From NCBI GenBank assembly GCA_034440455.1, contig JAWXCB010000003.1:1-49255 (forward strand): a stretch of 49,255 nt of DNA. The letters run 5' to 3'. Each line of letters begins with the position of its first letter. Position 1 is the first letter of the stretch. Under the pieces are notes generated by a model. It had not been told where the DNA came from. It ran no database searches and worked only from the letters and a program-made list of their open reading frames with translations. The DNA is from JAWXCB01 sp034440455. GTDB taxonomy: Bacteria > Bacteroidota > Bacteroidia > Chitinophagales > CAIOSU01. This document shows, piece by piece, positions 42,869 through 49,255 of the stretch. The position numbers and the translations under genes were made by a program.

Positions 42869-43552
42869 ATGCTACGCAAACCGGAAATTTTAAGAGACTA
42901 CAGTAAGAAAAATGCTTTGGTGCAAGTTCAGTTTGGAGAAAGGGTGATTGAGGCAATGACCGACAATCCCACGGTGTTTATTCCAGCGGATTTGCCCGTT
43001 TCGCTTGTAGACCTTACTGCTGCTACCAATGACCTTAGCGCCAAATATGATGCGTATAAGGCAAACGAAAGCAGCAATAACAAAGAAGCTTTTATCAGTG
43101 CACAATTCGTGTGGGTGTACCGATTCAACCTTACGGCTGATTATGTTGAGTTGCTTGCAAACAGTGATATGCCGAATGCGGCTTATATCATCACGCTGGC
43201 TACGTTTGAACTTGCCAAAACAGAAACGGAGCCGGCAGCATTACTCGGTGCGCCTGTAACGGAGATGGAAATCAGCAACAATGAGCGTGGTTGCATCACG
43301 GCTGAAGCTAAGTCTATAAAGGGCGCCAAAGGATATTTATTTGCAGTGGCAACCAGCGGCATCGGCTTCGAGATTATTGGAAATCAAATTACGGTAAGGT
43401 CGGGCAATGAATTCGCCTCGTTTATCATCAGCACGCAGCGTGAAACAAAATTCACGGGGCTGCCGCAAACGGAAGTGAAGGCAGGTATTGCCGCTTTTAA
43501 TTCAGCAGGCTTAGGCGCGCTTTCAGGACTCACGCCTGTAGTTATTCCTTAA
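42869..43552 (+). CDS. unassigned protein, possibly with a C-terminal fibronectin-III-like domain
   Basis: 227 residues. It has no signal peptide and no membrane segment. The N-terminal half is helical (KPEILRDYSKKNALVQVQFGERVIEAMTDNPTVF, then SVVDL-like NDLSAKYDAYKANESSNNKEAFI). The C-terminal half (about 140-225) is beta-rich (ITAEAKSIKGAKGYLFAVATSG, then SFIISTQRETKFTGLPQTEVKAGIAAFNSAGLG), resembling a fibronectin type III module. I have seen similar two-part proteins in Bacteroidota but cannot name the family. The codon use is less AT-rich than in the restriction genes. It is preceded by the 21-bp array and followed by a good terminator, so it is its own transcription unit. Confidence 0.75.
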   Translation: MLRKPEILRDYSKKNALVQVQFGERVIEAMTDNPTVFIPADLPVSLVDLTAATNDLSAKYDAYKANESSNNKEAFISAQFVWVYRFNLTADYVELLANSDMPNAAYIITLATFELAKTETEPAALLGAPVTEMEISNNERGCITAEAKSIKGAKGYLFAVATSGIGFEIIGNQITVRSGNEFASFIISTQRETKFTGLPQTEVKAGIAAFNSAGLGALSGLTPVVIP

Positions 43553-43578
43553 ATAAATAATTGAGTTGAAAATAAATG

Positions 43579-43610
43579 AAAGCCTCCCCGGTAAAACGGT
43601 GAGGCTTTTT
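43579..43610 (+). terminator. rho-independent terminator
   Basis: An 8-bp plus 3-bp stem with one mismatch (AAAGCCTC-C-CCG and CGG-T-GAGGCTTT), loop GTAAAA, ending in TTTTT. It begins 26 nt after the stop of the gene at 42869. Confidence 0.8.
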
Positions 43611-43630
43611 GTCGTTATAGAAGCGCAAGC

Positions 43631-43754
43631 GTCATGCTGAGTACTTCGACTCCGCTCAGTATAAACTCCGCGAAGCATCTCACACTCCATAAAGGTTATC
43701 ACTAAATTTTAAGAGAGGAGATGCTTCGCTCCGTAGGACTCCGCTCAGCATGGC
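43631..43754. repeat. dispersed inverted repeat, family 1 copy C
   Basis: Arms at 43631-43681 (starts GTCATGCTGAG, ends GCGAAGCATCTC) and 43718-43754 (starts GAGATGCTTCG, ends CTCAGCATGGC). The second arm is the same length as the 37118-37154 arm of copy B and differs at five positions, two of which change together so that pairing is kept (T-A to G-C). Confidence 0.7.
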
Positions 43755-43809
43755 GAGGCGCATGTTAACACTCTTTGAAACTTAAAATTTTAAACTTCCC
43801 GTAAGCCAT

Positions 43810-43817
43810 TATCTTTA
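43810..43817 (+). promoter_or_regulatory. -7 box TATCTTTA of the acyl-CoA dehydrogenase gene
   Basis: One mismatch to TAnnTTTG and followed by CGCC, 15 nt before the ATG at 43833. Confidence 0.4.
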
Positions 43818-43832
43818 CGCCCGAAAAAAAAG

Positions 43833-45422
43833 ATGCAGTCGCAATACTTCACCGAAGATCATGACATTTTTCGCCAGAGCGTGCGCCAGTTTGTGCAAAC
43901 GGAGGTGAATCCGCACGTGGAGAAATGGGAAGAGGAAGAGCGCATTCCGAACAGCGTGTGGAAGCGCATGGGCGAGCTGGGGTTTCTCGGCATCAACATG
44001 CCCGAAGAGTTTGGCGGCACGAACAATGACTTTTTTCATTCCGTAGTTCTCCTTGATGAGCTTACGCGCAGCGGTTGCGCAGGGCTTGCCGCAGCGCATG
44101 GTGTGCATCAATATATGGCGACAGCGCACATCCTCAAAGCAGGCAGCGCGGCATTGAAACAAAAGTATCTTCCGGGCGCGATTGACGGCACCAAGTGGGG
44201 CGCGCTCGCTATCTCCGAGCCGGGAGCCGGTTCTGATGTTGCGAGCATTCGCACTACTGCCGTGCGCGAGGGCGACCATTATATCATCAACGGGCAAAAA
44301 ACATTTATCACCAATGGGGTGTATGGCGACTTTGTAACGGTTGCCTGCAAAACAAAACCCGATGGCGGCTATTCGGGCATCAGCCTCATTGTGGTTGACC
44401 AGGGCGCTGCGGGTTTCACCACGCGCAAGCTGAAGAAGATAGGGTGGAAGAGTTCCGACACGGGAGAGTTGTTTTTTGAACATGTGAAAGTGCCTGTTTC
44501 CAATCTTGTGGGCGAAGAAAACCAGGGCTTCTATTATATCATGGAGAGCTTCCAGCTCGAAAGGCTCGTTGCGGGCATCTCTGCCATCTATGGCGCGGAA
44601 GCAGGGTTGGACATTACGCTGAAATATATTTCGGAGCGCGAAGTGTTCGGGCGCCCGGTGAATAAATTCCAAACCATCCGCCACCGCCTCGTTGACCTTG
44701 CTACTGAAATTGAAGCCGCAAAGCAACTGACGCTTCATGCGGCATGGCTGTATGATAAAGGCGAAGTAGCAGTGAAGGAATGTTCGATGGTGAAGCTGCT
44801 TGCTACTGAAATTGCCAAGCGTGGCGCAGACATTTGCCTGCAATGCTTTGGCGGATATGGCTACATGGAAGAATATCCGATTGCAAGAATGTATCGTGAT
44901 GCGCGGGTGGGAACAATTGTGGGCGGCACTTCTGAAATCATGCGCGAGATTCTTTCAAAAATGCTGATTGATGATGTGGCGTATGCCTCGGCATATAAAT
45001 CTGCGCCAAAAACAAAACCTGAAAGCATCCCCGTTGTGAAACAACAGGAGAAAATATTTTCTAACACCAATAAAACTGCAACCACCATGAGCGCAAAACC
45101 AGAAAAGGCATCTGAGATTATTCAATCATTACCCTCACGCTTCAAAGCCGACAAGGCAGAAGGATTTGACGCGGTGTTTCATTTCGACATTTCCGGTCCC
45201 AATGGCGGACAATATACAGTTACCGTGAAAGATAAAACCTGCGTCATCGCTGACGGGCATCAGGGCGAATCCACCTGCAAGGTGACCACCGTTGACACTA
45301 TTTATGAAGATGTGGAATTGGGACGCACCAATCCACAGATGGCAGTGATGACGGGCAAAATCAAAATCAACAACATCGGAGCGATGATGCGCTTCGCAGG
45401 ATTGTTCGATAGGATTGCCTGA
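43833..45422 (+). CDS. acyl-CoA dehydrogenase fused to a C-terminal SCP2 domain
   Basis: 529 residues. Residues 1-385 are a complete acyl-CoA dehydrogenase: GINMPEEFGGTN, the FAD-binding ISEPGAGSDVA and TFITNG regions, and the C-terminal CFGGYGYMEEYPIARMYRD and GTSEIM. A 35-residue low-complexity linker (SAPKTKPESIPVVKQQEK) precedes an SCP2 domain (about 423-529; ASEIIQSLPSRFKADKAEGF, then GRTNPQMAVMTGKIK). The ATG at 45087 after a CAACCACC leader could also start the SCP2 part alone. Known: the enzyme oxidises acyl-CoA to the 2-enoyl form with FAD, and SCP2 binds acyl-CoA or sterols in a hydrophobic tunnel. The next gene carries a second SCP2 domain. Inferred: it handles a bulky branched or sterol-like acyl-CoA. 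Confidence 0.9.
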   Translation: MQSQYFTEDHDIFRQSVRQFVQTEVNPHVEKWEEEERIPNSVWKRMGELGFLGINMPEEFGGTNNDFFHSVVLLDELTRSGCAGLAAAHGVHQYMATAHILKAGSAALKQKYLPGAIDGTKWGALAISEPGAGSDVASIRTTAVREGDHYIINGQKTFITNGVYGDFVTVACKTKPDGGYSGISLIVVDQGAAGFTTRKLKKIGWKSSDTGELFFEHVKVPVSNLVGEENQGFYYIMESFQLERLVAGISAIYGAEAGLDITLKYISEREVFGRPVNKFQTIRHRLVDLATEIEAAKQLTLHAAWLYDKGEVAVKECSMVKLLATEIAKRGADICLQCFGGYGYMEEYPIARMYRDARVGTIVGGTSEIMREILSKMLIDDVAYASAYKSAPKTKPESIPVVKQQEKIFSNTNKTATTMSAKPEKASEIIQSLPSRFKADKAEGFDAVFHFDISGPNGGQYTVTVKDKTCVIADGHQGESTCKVTTVDTIYEDVELGRTNPQMAVMTGKIKINNIGAMMRFAGLFDRIA

Positions 45423-45430
45423 CGAGTCGG

Positions 45431-45545
45431 CTGTTTACAGTCTTCAGTTTACAGAAGTCCATCAGTTGGTTTAAGTACAACAGGTCAGGGAAACTAAACT
45501 GCAAATAGAAAACTGAAGACAGAAAACAGTAAACAGAAAACTGAG
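45431..45545. repeat. imperfect inverted repeat, family 2 (second copy)
   Basis: Left arm CTGTTTACAGTCTTCAGTTT (from 45431), right arm GAAAACTGAAGACAGAAAAC plus AGTAAACAG (to ~45545), pairing with a 7-nt insertion. It reaches to about 3 nt before the TTG start of the next gene, as the first copy does at 27241-27335. Confidence 0.65.
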
Positions 45546-45548
45546 AAG

Positions 45549-47033
45549 TTGACTTTCAAAGAAATCACTGATTCCATTCCATCGCGCTTTCGCAAAGAAA
45601 AAGCAGAAGGCGTTTCCACTCTGTTTCATTTTGATATTGTAGGCAATGACGGTGAGCCCTTCACTGTCGTCATTCACAAGAATCAATGCGCGTTTGAAAA
45701 AGGACTGCACGGAACTGCTCAGTGTGTCGTAAAAACAAGCGCAGCGAATTATGTGAAGCTGGAAACAGGCGAGTTGAATCCGCAACTTGCATTGATGACC
45801 GGCAAGGTGAAGGTGAGCAACATCGCAGAGATGATTCGCTTCTCCAAGTTGTTCCGAAAGATTGAAGCGCAGGAGATAAAACAAGTGGAGAAAAAAGCGC
45901 GACCGCAAAAGCAAGGTCCGCTTGTGGGATTAAAAATTCTTGATTTCACCCGCCTCTTGCCCGGACCTCTCGCCACAATGCTGCTGGCTGATATGGGCGC
46001 TGATGTAATCAAAGTTGAAGACCCTGATTCGCCCGACTACATCCGCAGCTTTCCGCCTTTCATTGAAAACCAATCGGCATTTTATCTCAGCCTCAATCGT
46101 TCGAAGCGTAGTCTTGCAGTGAATTATATTTCAGCAGAAGGAAAAGAAATAATCTTTCGACTTGCAAAAACTGCCGACATCCTGTTTGAACAATTTCGTC
46201 CGGGAGTGATGGCGGGCATGGGTTTGGGTTATGATGATTTGAAGAAGATAAATCCCAAACTCATTTATGTATCTATTACAGGCTATGGGCAAACAGGTCC
46301 TTACGCGCAAAAAGCCGGACATGATTTGAACTACATCGCTTACAGCGGCTTGCTCGGCACAACGGGTGAAAAAGGAAAGGCGCCAATTATTCCCGGAGGG
46401 CAGGTTGCCGATGTTGCCGGAGGAAGTTACATGGCGGTGAACGCTGCGCTTGCCGCTCTTTACGCCCGCGATAAAACAGGACAAGGACAACATGTAGATG
46501 TAGCGATGCTGGATTGCGTGATGCCGCTCACCACTCTGCAAACAGCTCAATATTTTGCAACAAAAGAAAATCCTCAACGAGGAACATTTCAACTTTCCGG
46601 AGGTTTGGCGAATTATAATGTGTATGAATGTGCAGATGGAAAGCACATTGCGCTCGGAGCATTGGAGCCGAAGTTTTGGGAACAGTTTTGCGACTTGGTA
46701 AATAAACCGGAATGGAAAATCCGCATTCTCGACACCGATGAGAAGATGGACGAGTTGAAAAAACTTGTAGCGGAATCATTCAAATCAAAATCACAGAATG
46801 AATGGCTGCTGTTGAGTGAAGGAAAAGATGTGTGCATCAGCCCCGTGCTTGGTCTTGCAGAATTACAAAACGACCCGCAGATAAAGCACCGTCAAATGAT
46901 TTTATCCGGCAATGGATTTCCTTCCATTGGCATTCCAATTAAATTTTCACAAACGCCTGCTGCGATTGCATGGCAAGCGCCCCAACTGGGCGAAGATAAC
47001 GGGCACCCCGATTGGGAAACATCCCATAGTTGA
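45549..47033 (+). CDS. SCP2 domain fused to a CaiB/BaiF (alpha-methylacyl-CoA racemase-like) protein
   Basis: 494 residues from a TTG at 45549; there is no ATG before the SCP2 domain, and the next Met lies inside it, so TTG is the best start. Residues 1-105 are an SCP2 domain (FKEITDSIPSRFRKEKAEG, then ELNPQLALMTGKVK), about 45 of 103 aligned positions identical by eye to that of the upstream gene. Residues ~125-494 are a type III CoA-transferase/racemase: LKILDFTRLLPGPLATMLLADMGADVIKVE, H258 in AGHDLNYIAYSG, and D288 in GQVADVAGG, the two residues that move protons in racemases. Known: racemases convert (2R)- to (2S)-methylacyl-CoA so that dehydrogenases can act. A CoA-transferase function is the alternative. 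Leader is a family 2 repeat. Confidence 0.87.
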   Translation: MTFKEITDSIPSRFRKEKAEGVSTLFHFDIVGNDGEPFTVVIHKNQCAFEKGLHGTAQCVVKTSAANYVKLETGELNPQLALMTGKVKVSNIAEMIRFSKLFRKIEAQEIKQVEKKARPQKQGPLVGLKILDFTRLLPGPLATMLLADMGADVIKVEDPDSPDYIRSFPPFIENQSAFYLSLNRSKRSLAVNYISAEGKEIIFRLAKTADILFEQFRPGVMAGMGLGYDDLKKINPKLIYVSITGYGQTGPYAQKAGHDLNYIAYSGLLGTTGEKGKAPIIPGGQVADVAGGSYMAVNAALAALYARDKTGQGQHVDVAMLDCVMPLTTLQTAQYFATKENPQRGTFQLSGGLANYNVYECADGKHIALGALEPKFWEQFCDLVNKPEWKIRILDTDEKMDELKKLVAESFKSKSQNEWLLLSEGKDVCISPVLGLAELQNDPQIKHRQMILSGNGFPSIGIPIKFSQTPAAIAWQAPQLGEDNGHPDWETSHS

Positions 47034-47090
47034 TAATTCCCGCTTGGTATTCGGGTGTTTGTATCTTAATTTGAATTAAAATTCACCGCT

Positions 47091-48797
47091 ATGCCTTTCA
47101 CCCGCGTTGCCTTCATTTTTTTTGTTCTCATTCAATCCTCTTTCATTTCATTCGCACAACTCCAATCTGCTTCCTTCAGGCAGCAGCCTTCTAAAAGTTT
47201 TATTCCAAAGGATTTTAACAACATTGAAAATTCGCGCTCGCAGCAATGCGGACAGGATACTGTCTATTATCCCTATGCGAAAGCAACAACCTTACAAGGA
47301 CTGAACATCAACACGGCAAATTCAGCAACCAGAGCAGGGCAATGGTTTGATGCCCCGCAGCAAATGATGCTTTATGGGTTCACGTTTTATGCGTGGCAGT
47401 CATCCTTAACATCGGATACCGTGACACTCAACTGCCGCGTGATTCTTGCCGGAGCAGACTCATTGCCAACGGGACCTGTTGTAGCAACAACTACTGTACA
47501 AGTGGATTCAACTTTTCAGAATGGAAAGCTGAGTGCGATTGAGAAGAAAGCAGTATTCGCCAGTCCTGTGCTCCTTGATTTTCCCTATGTAATTGTAGTA
47601 GAAACATCCTCCCCAATCAGTGTGGCATTGGTGACGAACGACTGGGATTCAGCCGATGGAGGCATGGAATGGTTAAGCATGGCAAACATCGGAGGGGTTT
47701 GGCTGCCCGGTTATAATATAAATGTGGGAGGAGTTCCGTTTGATGCAGATTTTGTGTTCAACCCGATTGTGACATATAACATTGATGCCACCTTCACTGC
47801 GGATACAAACTGTATCCTCAATGGCGGCACTGTTGATTTTACGAACATGACTAATAATCCTGTGCTGCACAGCAGGTTTTATAATCAGTATGTATTTAAC
47901 GGCACGGAGCAGCTTATTTACACTTGGGATTATGATGACGGTTCACCACTCGATTTGCTGCGCGATACCTCTCACATTTTTGCCGCAGGTGAAGATTATG
48001 ATGTAACGCTGCGGAGTAATATGGTGGGTTGGTCATCTGTTTGCCAGGAATCATCCACGATTGTGATTAATCCCTCCGTCACGAGTGATTTCACATTTAC
48101 TAAAACTGGATTAACTGTTCAGTTTACCAATGTATCAACAGGTATCATCAATTGTTTCTGGAGTTTTGGTGACGGCAGCACCAGCACAGACATCAACCCA
48201 ACGCATACGTTTACCGCAGAAGATAATTATAACGTGACGCTGATAACTACCGGGCAATGTTCGGGCGATACGGCTAAGACAATAATCAGTCTTTGCAATG
48301 CGCTTTCAAGCACTTTCACTTTCATGGCAACAGAGCTTACGGTTGACTTTGCGGTGTCAGCCATTTCGGGCAGCACATCATTCAACTGGAGTTTTGGCGA
48401 TGGAACAACTGTTAGCGGCATTGCTCCGAGCCATCTGTATGATTCGGCCGGCGCATACACAGCCTGCCTTATCGCCACCAACTCCTGCGAGTCAGACACC
48501 ACTTGCCAGCAGGTGAATGTGATTTCAACAGGCACAGCGGTGTTGAAACAAGTAGAGTGGGGGGTGTATCCCAATCCTGCGGAGAATGAAGTAACCATCC
48601 GTTTTAAGGAGGCAAATCTCAAAGTGCATGAAATTTCGATGATTGATGAAAAAGGTGTGATTGTAAAATCGTGGTTTCCTCCAAAAATTGAAGAAAGCAT
48701 AACGCTTAATGTTTCAGCAATTCCTCCCGGAACCTACTACCTGAAAACGAAATTTGCGGAAAACAGGGAATCAGGGCGAATGGTGCTTATCCGCTGA
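47091..48797 (+). CDS. PKD-domain T9SS-exported protein
   Basis: 568 residues with a signal peptide ending SFAQ (~19-23). A beta-rich region follows (about 50-230). Then come three PKD-type modules: YTWDYDDGSPLD (about 280), CFWSFGDGSTSTDINPTH (about 360) and FNWSFGDGTTVSGIAPSH (about 430), each with the conserved WxFGDG turn. A T9SS domain begins YPNPAENEVTI near residue 490. Known: PKD domains are protein-binding or spacing modules in surface proteins. No catalytic domain is seen. No strong promoter was found, only a weak TTAATTTG near 47070. Confidence 0.87.
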   Translation: MPFTRVAFIFFVLIQSSFISFAQLQSASFRQQPSKSFIPKDFNNIENSRSQQCGQDTVYYPYAKATTLQGLNINTANSATRAGQWFDAPQQMMLYGFTFYAWQSSLTSDTVTLNCRVILAGADSLPTGPVVATTTVQVDSTFQNGKLSAIEKKAVFASPVLLDFPYVIVVETSSPISVALVTNDWDSADGGMEWLSMANIGGVWLPGYNINVGGVPFDADFVFNPIVTYNIDATFTADTNCILNGGTVDFTNMTNNPVLHSRFYNQYVFNGTEQLIYTWDYDDGSPLDLLRDTSHIFAAGEDYDVTLRSNMVGWSSVCQESSTIVINPSVTSDFTFTKTGLTVQFTNVSTGIINCFWSFGDGSTSTDINPTHTFTAEDNYNVTLITTGQCSGDTAKTIISLCNALSSTFTFMATELTVDFAVSAISGSTSFNWSFGDGTTVSGIAPSHLYDSAGAYTACLIATNSCESDTTCQQVNVISTGTAVLKQVEWGVYPNPAENEVTIRFKEANLKVHEISMIDEKGVIVKSWFPPKIEESITLNVSAIPPGTYYLKTKFAENRESGRMVLIR

Positions 48798-48856
48798 CGT
48801 GGTTTTCACCTGAAGAAGCCTTCCAAAACCCTTAATTTCAGTAAAACAAAGAAATA

Positions 48857-48888
48857 CTCTGAAATGTCAGAGAAAATAGTTAGCTTTG
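48857..48888 (+). promoter_or_regulatory. -7 box with palindrome in the -33 region, RRM gene
   Basis: -7 box TAGCTTTG at 48881-48888, followed by CG. The palindrome CTCTGA-AATG-TCAGAG (48857-48872) occupies the place of the -33 element, as an operator would. The leader (about 45 nt) is T/A-rich and ends in a small stem (ATACT/AGTAT) just before the ATG. Confidence 0.45.
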
Positions 48889-48931
48889 CGTCCGTTATTT
48901 AATTTTTTTAAAAAATACTAAAAACAGTATC

Positions 48932-49255
48932 ATGAAAATTTTCGTAGGCGGTCTTCCTTTTCGTTTGGATGACGCATCATTAAAGGAAGCTTTCTCAGCC
49001 TTTGGCGAAGTAAGTTCAGCAAAAGTTATCACCGACAAATTCACAGGAAGAAGCCGCGGTTTCGGTTTTGTGGAAATGCCCGATGATGAAGCTGCAAAAA
49101 AAGCCATTGCAGAATTAAACAACTCAGAAATTGACGGACGCACAATTGCGGTCAATGTTGCTGAAGAAAGAAAAGAACGCCCTGCCGGTGGTGGTGGCGG
49201 GTTCAGAGGTGGAAATCGTGGAGGTGGCGGAGGCGGTGGTGGCGGAGGCTACAAC
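48932..49255 (+). CDS. RRM RNA-binding protein with glycine-rich tail (3' end outside window)
   Basis: 108 codons are visible, with no stop before the window ends. A single RRM covers residues 1-78: RNP2 is KIFVGGLPF (2-10) and RNP1 is RSRGFGFVEM, with LKEAFSAFGEV and AEL in helices. A Gly/Arg-rich tail (GGGGFRGGNRGGGG) follows. Known: such small RRM proteins occur in Bacteroidota and cyanobacteria, where some are cold-induced and act as RNA chaperones. The DEAD-box helicase at 4980-6692 has a comparable Gly/Arg-rich tail. A long A/T leader and palindromes at the promoter suggest regulation. Confidence 0.92.
   Translation, partial: MKIFVGGLPFRLDDASLKEAFSAFGEVSSAKVITDKFTGRSRGFGFVEMPDDEAAKKAIAELNNSEIDGRTIAVNVAEERKERPAGGGGGFRGGNRGGGGGGGGGGYN

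Noticed and set aside
42478..42906. 142-residue plus-strand frame through the 21-bp array
   Set aside because: The heptads arise from the 21-bp period and palindromic cores, the minus strand gives an equivalent frame, the start is GTG, and it overlaps the next gene.
1..49255. tRNA, rRNA, tmRNA or riboswitch
   Set aside because: No cloverleaf with a GGTTCRANYCC arm or conserved rRNA stretch was seen on either strand; TTCGAG strings in the 21-bp array are not part of a tRNA.

Overview
The window reads as chromosome of a Bacteroidota (Bacteroidetes) bacterium. Seven proteins end in a type IX secretion (T9SS) type A sorting domain (a YPNP/APNP start, a GR/GK middle and a short basic end). Promoters match the phylum's -7 box TAnnTTTG (about ten sites seen), Shine-Dalgarno sites are scarce, and familiar Bacteroidota families occur (DUF4412, DUF6580, UPF0316, a glycine-rich RRM protein). 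The code is standard: TAA, TAG and TGA all end genes and TGA is the commonest. I see no rRNA, tRNA, CRISPR array, prophage or complete insertion sequence.

Layout. 1-4.7 kb: 3' part of a giant surface protein (Cys-rich repeats, seven propeller-like repeats, three Ig-like repeats, T9SS tail). 4.9-12.2 kb, minus strand: DEAD-box helicase, a secreted copper monooxygenase with a cytochrome-like domain, and smc. 12.5-18.9 kb: small T9SS protein, ABC-2 polysaccharide permease, glycosyltransferase-like protein, PlsC-type acyltransferase, Tat-exported GH1 glucosidase, purB. 19-25 kb: topA with a transglutaminase-like gene, a GT-C-like membrane protein, and prfB with its programmed +1 frameshift. 25-31.4 kb: two glycosyltransferases, then MFS, DedA and a T9SS esterase. 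31.4-38.7 kb: DUF4412, VanZ-like, DUF6580, a small membrane protein, proC coupled to a T9SS beta-helix protein whose signal peptide carries an in-frame TGA, UPF0316, and an SDR. 39-40.4 kb: M43 metalloprotease. 40.5-42.2 kb: a compact, AT-rich type II restriction-modification operon (D12 methyltransferase, small PD-(D/E)XK nuclease, zinc-ribbon gene with an in-frame TGA). 42.6-43.6 kb: a 21-bp tandem array with palindromic cores in front of an unrecognised gene. 43.8-47 kb: acyl-CoA dehydrogenase-SCP2 and SCP2-CaiB/racemase fusions, a probable branched-chain or sterol-like acyl-CoA module. 47-49.3 kb: PKD-domain T9SS protein and the start of an RRM protein.

Most larger intergenic gaps hold inverted repeats of a few recurring families. 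The most striking is a 218-bp element at 38726-38943 with perfect 21-bp terminal inverted repeats, nested stems and a 9-bp near-perfect flanking duplication, which looks like a MITE.

Strongest leads: the MITE-like element; the third gene of the restriction-modification operon with its in-frame UGA; the 21-bp array; the paired SCP2 fusions; and the copper monooxygenase with a CX4CH cytochrome-like N-terminus. All functions are inferred by reading the sequence; no database search was possible.
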